A stretch of DNA of 64,000 nt, taken from Neoconidiobolus thromboides FSU 785 (taxonomy: Eukaryota; Entomophthoromycota; Entomophthoromycetes; Entomophthorales; Neoconidiobolaceae). The notes under the pieces are model-generated. The model saw nothing but the letters and a program-made list of their open reading frames with translations. It was not told the origin of the DNA and ran no database searches. Below are positions 11,707 to 21,528 of this stretch, piece by piece. Numbering within the stretch: position 1 is the first letter of the stretch; every line of letters begins with the position of its first letter. Position numbers and translations under genes: made by a program. The stretch spans positions 1 through 64,000 of the forward strand of contig MU626360.1 in the NCBI GenBank assembly GCA_025603075.1. Reading direction: 5' to 3'.

Positions 11707-12008
11707 TATAATACTTTATATTTCATAGAGTTACACATATGAATCCAACGGTTGATTTTATTAAAAGTCATTTTTTTGATAAGAAACCAAGCTCATTTCA
11801 TGATTTCTACTAAAATAATAATATTTAAAAATAACAATAGAAATTTTGAAAATTATTTAATTATTTATTTAGTATACATGTTAGTAAAAGCTAATTACAT
11901 AATCTAAATTATCAACCCTTATTGCGATTGATCCTGTTTAAGATCAATTGATATAAAACTAGTACTAAAAATAAGGCTATATCTATCCATTAATCATTAT
12001 TTCCTCGT

Positions 12009-14060
12009 TTATATCTTAAAAGCTTGAAATAATAAATTGGCAGCATACTTCTCCTTTTTGTTGAAAAGATAGCGATCCAATGAACCAGCGGGTACTTTTA
12101 AAGTATCAATCTCTTTGAGTTTTAAGGAAGAATTCGAGCTTCCATTTTTTCTATAAAATGAAGGTGAGTAAATTTCATTCTTAGTGCTTTGTTCTTGTAA
12201 TAATTGGGTATAATGCTGGTATCTTAATAAATTTTCGTTATATGTAATTACTGGAGATTTCTGTGGATTTGATTCTGGACTTGAATTCGTGGATGAGCTA
12301 TTTTGAGTCAAAAAGTTTGATTTAAGCTCCAAATCAAGCATTGCTTTACCACTTTTGGGGGTTAGTTTATAGCTTAAAGTTTGATTTAAGTTTAGTACTT
12401 TTTTAATTTCTGACCTTGAAATGTTAATATTCGTAAAATTCACTAATTCCATTTCTTCCATTGAATTGTTCAATGAGTGATATGTAGAATCCCTGTCCTT
12501 CAATTGGTATTCCAATCGCTTGATTCGCTCTTTTTGCTGTTGATCCAATTTCTTATATTTCTCTATTTCTTCTAGTAAATACTGATTTGAATTTTGATTT
12601 TGGTATGTTATTAATTGTCCATAATCGCGCTGTAATAGTATTAATTTCTGTTTACTATGACTCAATTCTTGTTCTAAACACTTAATTCTTTTGATCAAAT
12701 AAGTTGAAGATTCGTCTATTGATATTAATATTAATACAAATAAATGTTTGAATAATATGAATTACCTCTTTTTATAATACTAGCCTCTTTTTCAACTGGG
12801 GCGGTGTTCTTTACTTCATTTGCGTTTATTGTTTCCTTCAATCTTACTATCTCATCTTTTAATTGTGCTATCAATTGTTTATCTTGGTAAGCATCGTCGA
12901 TTTTGTTTTTATGAGGGTTAAGTTGAATCTTCTTAGCCCTTGTTGCATAGTTTAGTGTATTCTAAAATAAATACCATTAATATTAGCAATTGATATAGCT
13001 TCAATTATTTACCAGCGTTTCATGATAATCCAATCGGTTATTATTGATACATGCTACCATTATCATCATATTTTTCTCTCCTAGACTATCTTGCAATAGT
13101 CGAGTTAATTTACTATCTAAATAACGTTAGTAAAAGAACCAAGCACAATAGTATTTTATACCTCTATACGGAATGTGATTTTTTTTATTTTTTGACTTTA
13201 CAGAAAGTGCATTGATGACATTACCTAAGGCTAAAAGTCCAGAATTAATAAAAATTCCCTCTTTTAGTTGGAGGTCTACAGCCCCAGTTTTAGTAATCTA
13301 GGTGATAAGAAACAATAGTTAATACCTAAATAAAGAGGAATTCAAATATAAAATATACCCTTTCCGATCCTGCCAAATCTACAAAATTGAGTTTGGAGCA
13401 AACTTTTGTAGTAGTATTAAATAGCTGTAGTGAAAAAATAGCATGCGATCTCGAAGAGATATGATTTTTATTTGTGGATCCAGTAGCCCGATTTTCAATC
13501 CCAAACTTTAAACAATCCAATATTTCTTCTAAATTATGACATTGGAACTCTTTAGCATTATACCAAATAATATTGCCATTTTTGTCTTGCCTTATTAATA
13601 TTTCCTCTTCCACATTATCTTGACTATTGAAGTTGTATAACAAATCTTTTACTTTTTCATTATAAACTTCTAAAAATTGAATTTTAATGCTATACTCTTT
13701 TAACTTTGGTAATAAATCAATAATAAAATTTTGAATTAGCCCATATTTCTGAATTTCTTGATGTTCAGTCGAGGTCCCTAAAGTGTACGTTTTCCCAGTA
13801 CTCGTTTGTCCATACGTAAATAATGTTAAATTATATCCTTCAAGCATATTGTTTATGTATGGTTTCAAAACACCTTGATAAATTTGTCGTTGATTTTGGT
13901 ATTGAAATATTTTATCAAAAGAATATTTTAATGCACCGGCGTTTAAATCATTAGGTGACTTGATGATTATCTCTTTATCATCGTGGTTGATAAAATTAAG
14001 GTCATCTATCCTTGTACTTCTTATTCTTAAATAAACTTTGATTTTAAGGGAATTAGTCAT
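12009..14060 (-). CDS. Kinesin, N-terminal motor
   Basis: Five exons on the minus strand: 13359-14060, 13162-13297, 13013-13116, 12766-12961, 12009-12715. They give 1845 nt and 614 residues. The motor domain has the P-loop GQTSTGKT at residues 84-91, switch I NHISSRSH at ~199-206 and switch II DLAGSER at 228-234. [16 protein letters not shown] and [13 protein letters not shown] follow, and [12 protein letters not shown] ends the motor. After the neck the tail is coiled coil (about residues 370-460) and then Ser/Asn-rich. The overall form suits a short plus-end-type kinesin; a kinesin-7-like assignment (Kip2/CENP-E) is possible but not secure. Its cargo is not evident. The 61-nt first intron falls directly after switch II. 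Confidence 0.86.
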
Positions 14061-14901
14061 TGTAATATTAAATTTAAAAATAAACTATCAAGCTCTTAAT
14101 CATTTTATTTAGTACTATTTGTTTTTTATTTACTCGTTTCATAACTGTTATGTTTTTAGTTAACTTTCAAAACGAGATTTATTTTAAGTAACTAAAATCC
14201 AATCAATTTGCATCTACTTTGCTTTTTACTGGCTAACTATTTATTTACTATTCAAAATATTAATTCAAACAATTATAAATTCAAAGCATCTAGAACAATC
14301 AACTATATCATTTTACTTCAAGTTTTCAAATACAACTTTTTAAAGCTTGATCTTTTAAAACCTTTTCCTATATAACTTTTTTGAAACAAATGTGGATTTG
14401 GCTTTTAGAACCAAATCAATAGATAATGCTAAATATGGTAAATCAAAAAAATTAATAGAAGCCAATTAAACCATTTGTACTTTGCAGCTGATAAAACTCT
14501 ACCCCAAATATTTTAGACAAGTTTGACAATAAGTATTAAAAACATTTGTTATAAATAAGTAGTAAAGGGTTTTTCGCAACCCTTCTTTCGTATTTAAAAA
14601 AATACTTACAAGCTAATTCTATAAAAACTAGTTTCAGAATAAGCTGAATTTCAGCTAAGAATTACTATCTAAAGCAATATACTGCAATACTATAAAGCTT
14701 ATTGTAAACGCAGTGAATTTTACAATACATTTGATATTTAGGACAAATTTTCTTTGGTGGTTATTTCCTAAATTTACCTGAATCATATAACATTGAATTT
14801 TAGCAAGTGTATAATAATCTTTTAAAAATTTACAAAAGGAATCCACTTTGATGCAAAGTTAAAATAAGTATTAATATTTTATTATTAATTGTTTAATTAA
14901 A
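14061..14901. other. Intergenic, nothing recognised
   Basis: 0.84 kb of AT-rich DNA between the kinesin start and tRNA-Thr. No element copy or gene seen. Confidence 0.5.
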
Positions 14902-14974
14902 GCCTTCTTGGCTCAGTTGGCAGAGCGTCCGCCTAGTAAGCGGAAGGTCATTGGTTCGATTCCGATAGAAGGCA
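14902..14974 (+). tRNA. tRNA-Thr (AGT)
   Basis: Full cloverleaf: acceptor GCCTTCT/AGAAGGC with discriminator A, D-stem GCTC/GAGC, anticodon stem TCCGC/GCGGA around loop CTAGTAA (anticodon AGT), T-arm ATTGG-TTCGATT-CCGAT. No intron. T-rich Pol III terminator runs follow at about 14983-14994. Confidence 0.95.
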
Positions 14975-15951
14975 TATTCATATTTTCTTTTTACTGATTT
15001 TCACCCTACCAGCCTGTCTCAATAAAACTTTTAAGCTTTTATAGTTTTTTTTCGACAATAATCGAAAGTGGACAAGATTAAAATCTAGTACAAAAGTTTT
15101 TCAGTTAAAACTACACTAATCTTAATTATGATATTTTGCAATCATAAAATTTTTTCAAAGTTTGGTTAATATTTTTTAAAACAGCTATAATAGGACAAAA
15201 AGCCTGTAAATGCTGAGATTTTATGGTCACACAGTATTTGTAGCTTATTACTATAAAAGCTTTTTATCGTAGTAATTTTATTTTAAATTTATATAGAATA
15301 AGATTTTCGGCAACTTTAAATAAAAGATTCAACAATAACATCACATCTATTTACTTTTAAAGTTAAAATTGTGAAGCCTGGTACTCAATGATTGGAGTCA
15401 AAAACAGCTATTGCCTGGTTGACTACACTGTAAGTCGAAAGGTCTTAGTTCATGTGACTAATATAGACTTAGATTATGAAGAATACCACATAATAGGCTA
15501 CAGACCATGTAAAACAAATACAATAGACAATACTAATATAAAATCTACGTAAAATACTATTAAGTAAACTTAGTGGCTTTATTAAATGTACGAGATATCA
15601 GGGAATAATTTAGTTAAAAAGCCTCGGAGCTACTATGTTCTAGGGTCTCTTTTATATTCCAACAAGTATGGATATCAAAACGGGGAGATAATATCCTTCG
15701 GAGTCATGGGATAGAAATTCACATAACAAATCAAAATAAGAGCATGGGATTGATTGCCTTTAAACTAGAGAGCATAATAGCTTAGGTGATTATTGTGCTA
15801 TAGTTAACCATGAGGCTGACAAAGTGATATTTCACAACTAAACATACTTTTTTAAATGTTAGTATAGAATTTACGCAATTTATACAATTTTTTTAAAAGA
15901 CTTTTTTATTGCTATATTTATTTTGTTTTCAAGTAATTTTTCTTAATTATA

Positions 15952-16050
15952 TGAGGCTGTTTTTTTTAGTTTCATTATTTTTCCATTTTTTAAGCGCTAT
16001 TTGAGTGGAAAGATTGTAGTAAAATTCTTAAACAAAAAAACACATCCCCA
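15952..16050 (+). mobile_element. 100-bp MITE-like element, copy 7
   Basis: TGAGGCTG...CATCCCCA, TA on both sides. It shares with copy 13 the shortened GATTGTAGTAAAA, so the two are sister copies. Confidence 0.88.
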
Positions 16051-16065
16051 TATACTAAATTCACA

Positions 16066-16161
16066 TGGTGATGTTTTTTTGTGTTTAAAAACTTTACCAA
16101 CAGTTTTTCCACCCAAATAGTGCTTAAAGAATAAAAAGGTGAGGTCAAAAAAACACCTTCG
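16066..16161 (-). mobile_element. 100-bp MITE-like element, copy 8
   Basis: Reverse orientation, starting 15 bp after copy 7: TGGTGATG at the left, diverged ACACCTTCG at the right. The core CCACCCAAATAGTGCTTAAAG is present in form. Confidence 0.75.
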
Positions 16162-16468
16162 TATATTAAAGCTATAGTCAATAATAATCCTATTTATTAG
16201 CTTTCGTTTCTTGTTTTCTTTAAACCATTAATTTTATACATTACTTGATTAAGTTTATTATTGATAATAATAAACTTTAATCATCTTTATTTTATTTTAT
16301 TTTGTTACAGAATCCTATAAATTTTGGATTATTATAAATACCTGTTAAAATTAATATAAGTGAATTATAATATTTATTAAAAATCCAATAAGAATAAAAC
16401 AATTAAAATAAGTTTTTTAAGTTAAACTTTTTTTTATTCGATTTAAGCTTTTTAAATTCAACTAACTA

Positions 16469-16635
16469 TACAGCGGTGTTTTTCCTGATTCATCACTTTT
16501 TCCATTTTTTTAAAGCACTGTTTGGGTGGAAAGGCTGTCAGTAAAATCCTCAAATATATTAAAGACTTGTAAATTTAAAGCTCAAAACCTAGGTTAATTT
16601 TTAAATAAATTCCGGAACTGATTTGGACATCCCCA
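16469..16635 (+). mobile_element. 100-bp MITE-like element, copy 9, interrupted by ~68 bp
   Basis: The left arm and core run from 16469 to about 16557 (GGTGTTTTTCC, CTTTTTCCA, AAAGCACTG, GGTGGAAAGG). The expected right end is displaced. After about 68 unrelated bases an exact terminal ACATCCCCATAT occurs at 16627-16638. This is best read as one old copy with an insertion near its right end. Confidence 0.65.
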
Positions 16636-16655
16636 TATGAACTAAAATTAGTATA

Positions 16656-16755
16656 TGGGGATGTTTTTTTTGTCTCCATTACTTTTTCCATTTTTAAGCG
16701 CTATTTGGGTGGAAAAATTATTATCAAAATTTTTGAACGAAAAAATATATCACCA
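16656..16755 (+). mobile_element. 100-bp MITE-like element, copy 10
   Basis: TGGGGATGT...ATCACCA with TA flanks; complete core with AAGCGC. It starts 20 bp after the end of copy 9. Confidence 0.87.
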
Positions 16756-17360
16756 TATTTTATATTAATTATAAATTAAGTATGCTTTTAGATTGATTTA
16801 TTACTAGTTTAAATACATAAAACCTACTGGTTTAAAACTAATAATATACATGATTGCCTTATGAGTTATAGATTGCTTTTATTAAATATAAATTATAAAG
16901 TGAATAATAAAATCAAAATAATCCATCTATGTAGATTTTATGACTTATATTTTTAATTGGTTTTTTTATATCAAGTCTTATGATCTATTTATTCAATTTT
17001 TAATCTGATAAAGGATTCATTGCAAATTTGAATATCCCGTATCTAATCGTTATATTATTATCCAAGGATTTATCTTTATTTGATTTTTTTCACTGATAAT
17101 CTTGCAAGTATAAAAAAGAGAAAAAATATAAATTAAAAATTTCGGGCAAGTGTTAAAATAAGGTGTCAAAAATTCTAAAAGCAAGGATTAACTAAAAATA
17201 GCTATTATAATGACTACATAGTTTATCTCTGATACTTCATAGCCTTATTACGTTATTTGTTAATTGATTAATGTTGCTATTTACTCATAAATTTGTGCAA
17301 TTTAAATTATTTAGAGTAAAGTGCGAAGTTAAAAGATATTAATATTTATGAATTTGAATA

Positions 17361-18407
17361 TTAAATAGATAGTTTATTAAAACACTTTAATTTACAGTCA
17401 AAGAACCTTGTATCTAGAAACGTTTCTTTTTTCTTTAACAAAAAATAGCCTCTAGTTTGATTAGTTGTTGAATCTAAACTTAACATTGAATCAAATAGCA
17501 ATTTTAAGTCTACAAAAAATGGAGGGTATTTAAACCTAATTGTTTCAAGAGTTAGATCTAAATACAAAATTAGATATACTAATTTAGTTTACCTAGCCAT
17601 ATCTAAAACTAATACTTTATCAGTAATGGGATCATAAGCTGCGATTGGTGAAAAATGGCCTGTCCCTGTTTGACCTAAGGTTTTACGATAAAAATTTAAA
17701 ACTAAGCTTTCATTTTGTGAGCTACAAACTCTTTTTATATCTAAGCGAAATTTTTCTAAATCTAGGTTATCTCCACGCTGGCTTTGAACCTTGCAATGTC
17801 TTTTAGAAATACCTAAAAAAAGAACTTTTAGTATATAGACTGTAATATGATACTTTTACTTACAATGAAATTGATCAAACGTTACACCATTTTTTAGTAT
17901 ATATTCTGTAGGTATACATGCTTCCTCTAATACAACACCTTCATCATACCTAATGAATAAAGTATTATTAAGCTGCTATTTTTAATATATAACTAGTTAC
18001 CATCTCCAAACTCCTTTCCATTGTTTTAAAGGATCGATCCCCAAAGCGTTTAAGCACATTACTAGAGAGCTTACACCACAAACTAAAAATTATAAGCTGA
18101 AGTTTTAAGTATTTGGGATAATATTACATGCAGGTTCACTTTGAAAAGAGAAATGGCCAACTGTATTAAAATAAGCTTCGGTATATCCAGATTTCATAGA
18201 GTTTTTGAAGTGATCTTTTCCTTCTTTACTACTCAAAGCTATTAAGTGTTTTGGTAATGGTTTTTGATAGTAACTCAGTGGTATATCTTTATTATTATCT
18301 GTAGCTAATTTGGCAGCGATCGGCGAACTTGTAAAAACATTGTTTGTATGTTGTAGGATGGTCGATAAACTAGATATTCTCTTAGTGGTCTGTTTTAACG
18401 AATTCAT
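17361..18407 (-). CDS. Phytochelatin synthase (glutathione gamma-glutamylcysteinyltransferase)
   Basis: Five exons: 18128-18407, 18082-18001, 17949-17864, 17812-17593, 17535-17361. They total 843 nt and 280 residues. The enzyme makes phytochelatins from glutathione and thereby detoxifies Cd and other metals. Visible family motifs are YYQKPLPKHLIALSS, FSFQSEPAFCG, LNALGIDP..WKGVWRWYDE, QTGTGHFSPI and LDMARFKYPPFFV. The catalytic triad is C95, H202 and D220, with the same spacing as C56/H162/D180 of the plant enzyme. The first intron splits the codon just before C95; without splicing the frame stops at once. It ends after the catalytic domain and lacks the variable Cys-rich C-terminal half of plant enzymes. 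A possible N-terminal targeting stretch of ~40 residues precedes the domain. The annotation is firm although the gene is fragmented into small frames. Confidence 0.93.
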
Positions 18408-19822
18408 ATTTTAATAAATAGTTAGTTGATATAAAAAATAAAAAGAGATAAAATTTTGATTTATTAATAAATCAATTTTCTTTTATAGCTTAGCATTATC
18501 AGTTTTTCTATTATCTGATTTTTTTTATTCGATTTAAGCCAATTATTTTGATGTAACTTGATAAGTTAATTACAATGTGATTTAAGTTGATTCATCTGAT
18601 AATTTTTTTCATCTGATAATTTTTCATCAGATATCTTTGTAGAACCCAGCTTAATTTTATAATAAATAAAACTTAAAAATTAATCTTACTGAATAAAGGT
18701 ATTGTTTACATATTATAAATTGTTAAACCAATATTAATAGAAATATGATTTAAATTGCCATTTTATATCAAAGTGTATCTAAATTAGTAATAACTGCCTA
18801 TAAGTAGATAGGCTCTCTAGGTCTATTAAGCTTGATTATAATCTCTTAATATTAAAGTTATCAGATATAATCAACAGCAGTTTATTAGTAAAACAACTAC
18901 TAATAAGATCTTAAACCAATTATGAAGTTATAATTCTTTGATATAAGTTAAAAATATCAGTACAAGTATAAAATGACCCATATTAAATAAACCAATAGCT
19001 TTAACGTATAACTGCGTTTTTTACCTATTTCCTTTTTTGCTATTTTAAAAGTTGAAATTGATCTGCTAATGCAACTATTTAAGTTCAAATGTGCGCTAAT
19101 AAATGGCAAATTTTGTAATTGATTATTTGCTTATCATAATAGCTTGACACCTACTATCTAATTCTTGTTTTAAAACAAGCAATTAGCTAATACTTAACCA
19201 AGTTTGAACAGGATACTGTTCAATTAACTTCTAAACTTAAAGAAATAGCAAAAAAGGACAATCAGTAAAAAATATACCCATATGTATAATTTAACTTATA
19301 GCCACACCAATTACTTGCAAAATTAAGAATGACTTCATTTGTAAGATAGATTTTTAGAATTGTAATATCAAATTTTTATCTGTTGAATATCAGATTAAAA
19401 GTATAGACGGAACTTTATATTTATATTAAGTATTTTAAAAAATATCAGTGGTCAAAAAAATATATAATATTTCACCTGCTTGCAAATTTTGTTTTCTGTT
19501 TAAAGAAAAAGGTTTTTTAAATAAGTTTATTTGTAAGCTTTTACTATAGCTTTGTATCATTAAATGTACCAACAAAGTATAAGCCATACAATTTATATTT
19601 GATACTTGAATACAATATTTATTTACAATTAAGGCTAAATTTTCAAGTTCTTATTTATTACAATATAGCATTATTTTGCATCATTTTGGAAATAATGATT
19701 GATTCATGTTTTTTATCATTATAAAAGGAATAATCTCATATTATCATCATTAGAATTAGATGGATATATAACTTATGTTAAAGTTAAATTGATAAAAAAG
19801 TTATTTTGAAAAAGCCAATGAA

Positions 19823-19921
19823 CGGGGATGTATTTTTGTGTTTAAGAATTTTACTAACAAATTTTCCATTCAAATAGTGCTTAAAAGATGGAAAAAGCGA
19901 TGAAGCTAAAAAACACCCCCA
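19823..19921 (-). mobile_element. 100-bp MITE-like element, copy 11
   Basis: Reverse orientation: CGGGGATGTATTTTTGTG at the left, ACACCCCCA at the right, flanked by AA on both sides. The inner TTTTCCATTCAAATAG is intact. Confidence 0.83.
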
Positions 19922-20054
19922 AATACAGAAGTGATTAAAAATGATTAAGGGAAAAAATAAAATACTAAAAGCAGACTTTAGGTAAAAACAGCTGCACGAA
20001 TTGTAAGTCATTGTTTACAGTTTTAACCTAGTTCATTTTCAAGAGTAAAAGTAA

Positions 20055-20125
20055 CTTCCTCATGGGGAATCGAAGCCCAATCGCTCTGGTGAAAGCGAAA
20101 AACATCAGCCATTAGACCTTTAATC
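20055..20125 (-). pseudogene. Degenerate tRNA-Glu (TTC)-like sequence
   Basis: On the minus strand a TCGCT/AGCGA stem encloses TTCACCAG, as around the TTC anticodon of tRNA-Glu. A GGCTTCGATTCCCC T-arm-like segment follows. The 5' acceptor strand does not pair with the 3' side and the D-arm is poor. I read this as a decayed tRNA gene. Confidence 0.5.
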
Positions 20126-20613
20126 TGTTTCAGTCTACCAATAAACGTTTACATGCCTTTTGACTCGGTTTCCTATACTTTGATAACAACTTAATCCACT
20201 TAACTAACCTTCAGTTAAATCCCAACTACTGGACCATAAAGAGCTAATATTAATGTTAAAAGTTTAATATAGCCTGTTTTTGAAATAAAGTTAATTAAAT
20301 ATTTTAGCCATTGGAGTTTATGTATTCCTTCTAGGTTTTTAAATAGAAAGCGTTCTAAACTCTTTTAAGAATATGACATTTTACATTATTTAGCTTGACA
20401 ATGGTACTAATATTCGATTTTGTACTATTTATATACTTAATTATATATATATTAGATATTTATAAGCTAATATTTTGAAGAATGTTAAAAGGTAACAAAG
20501 TTTAGATAATACTCATGACTAAATAATGGATAATAATAAAACAGATAAAGTAAGATATATAATTATTTATTTTTTTCAAAAAAAGGCTATTTAACAAATG
20601 CAAACAAGCGAAC

Positions 20614-21528
20614 TTAGCAAAAGTTGCTATCGATCAAAATACCAAAATACTCTACATGCGAAGGAAGGTCTAATACAACCCTAGGTACACCAAGGGAACA
20701 GTTAGGATCTTCTAAGGCTGTGTTAGAACAATAGTGAGGCCCCCTTCTATCTAAGTAAATTTCGTTACCATGATGGGTATAATCCAAGACTATTCTTGGA
20801 GGGAGCCTTGGTATCAAGTCAGCAAACTGAACTACTCGCGCTGTTTTTAACGGTTTTGAGTTATACCATCTAGCAAAATTGGAGTTCCCTACACGCGTTT
20901 GGCCATAAGTGAATAAGGAAATACGTTCCCAATCCAAGTCAAGGACAGCTTGGGTTCTAGCAGCTGCTAGAGAAGCTATCGAGCCACCCATAGAATGGCC
21001 AATGAATTTTATATTGTAATTCTTGTACTCTTCTTGTTGTAGCAATGAATCAATGATTTCCAAAAACTGTTTAGATACAGAATCCATTGCTCGATAAATA
21101 CCAAGATGAACACGTATTTTGGTATCTCCAGCGTCTGGGAATTGAGTGTTTAATAGATAAGTGGTATCCAATAGGTTACTGATACTATTTAACCCACGAA
21201 ATACTATAAATATTGATTTATCGTCTTCATCAATACCTACATAGCCTTGAATTTCAAATAAAAAGTCACTAAACGCTTGTATAAATTTTGTATTTGGAAG
21301 AGTATCACATAACCTACAATCCCAGTTTTTTATTTTATTAGGGTTGCATAGACCACTAGCCGCGTACCATACATTTCTTTTGGCTTCTTTTATAGTCGCT
21401 CTTTTAGTAACATATTTTAGACCCAAGCTATGATCTGCTATAGCTAAATCGTATATCTCTTCAGAGGTTATTAATTGGGAATATATAGTGTGAAAAGTTA
21501 AAAAGAATAAAAATAGAAGGGAGTTCAT
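20614..21528 (-). CDS. Secreted class 3 lipase (Rhizomucor-type triacylglycerol lipase)
   Basis: Single exon, 304 residues. Residues 1-18 form a hydrophobic signal peptide ending near TIYSQ. Alpha/beta-hydrolase of the fungal class 3 lipase family: VFRG at 109-112 (oxyanion region), nucleophile S179 in GHSMGG, catalytic D237 in FADLIPRLPP and H291 in LPSHVEYFG. Cysteines at 61, 71, 74, 267, 277 and 304 suit disulfides of an extracellular enzyme. The usual activity is hydrolysis of triacylglycerols outside the cell; exact specificity (lipase versus feruloyl esterase-like) is not decided here. The length is as expected for the family and the gene is complete. Confidence 0.93.
   Translation of the reverse strand: MNSLLFLFFLTFHTIYSQLITSEEIYDLAIADHSLGLKYVTKRATIKEAKRNVWYAASGLCNPNKIKNWDCRLCDTLPNTKFIQAFSDFLFEIQGYVGIDEDDKSIFIVFRGLNSISNLLDTTYLLNTQFPDAGDTKIRVHLGIYRAMDSVSKQFLEIIDSLLQQEEYKNYNIKFIGHSMGGSIASLAAARTQAVLDLDWERISLFTYGQTRVGNSNFARWYNSKPLKTARVVQFADLIPRLPPRIVLDYTHHGNEIYLDRRGPHYCSNTALEDPNCSLGVPRVVLDLPSHVEYFGILIDSNFC

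Larger units (their letters stand above)
10333..12008. other. Gene-poor stretch with three element copies
   Basis: This contains the elements at 10737, 11104 and 11607. The part at about 10400-10570 is less AT-rich than its surroundings but has no frame or RNA fold I can name. Confidence 0.5.
14975..17360. other. Gene-poor stretch with four element copies
   Basis: This holds the elements at 15952, 16066, 16469 and 16656. A patch at about 15590-15850 is less AT-rich. I find no reliable reading frame or RNA gene in it. Confidence 0.5.
18408..20613. other. Long gene-poor stretch
   Basis: 2.2 kb of AT-rich DNA between phytochelatin synthase and the lipase. It contains one element copy (19823) and a tRNA-Glu-like relic (20055). 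Nothing else is supportable. Confidence 0.55.

Noticed and set aside
15400-15480. tRNA-like stretch (CTGTAAG loop, TTAGTTCATGTGACTAA arm)
   Set aside because: No acceptor pairing and no proper D-arm; too weak even for a pseudogene call.
15990-16181. 63-codon minus-strand frame
   Set aside because: Entirely read through element copies 7 and 8; an artefact of the repeats.
8285-16755. The 100-bp repeats as a CRISPR-like array
   Set aside because: Spacing is irregular, both orientations occur, and the organism is eukaryotic; target duplications fit a MITE.
19784-20011. 75-codon minus-strand frame
   Set aside because: Mostly read through element copy 11.
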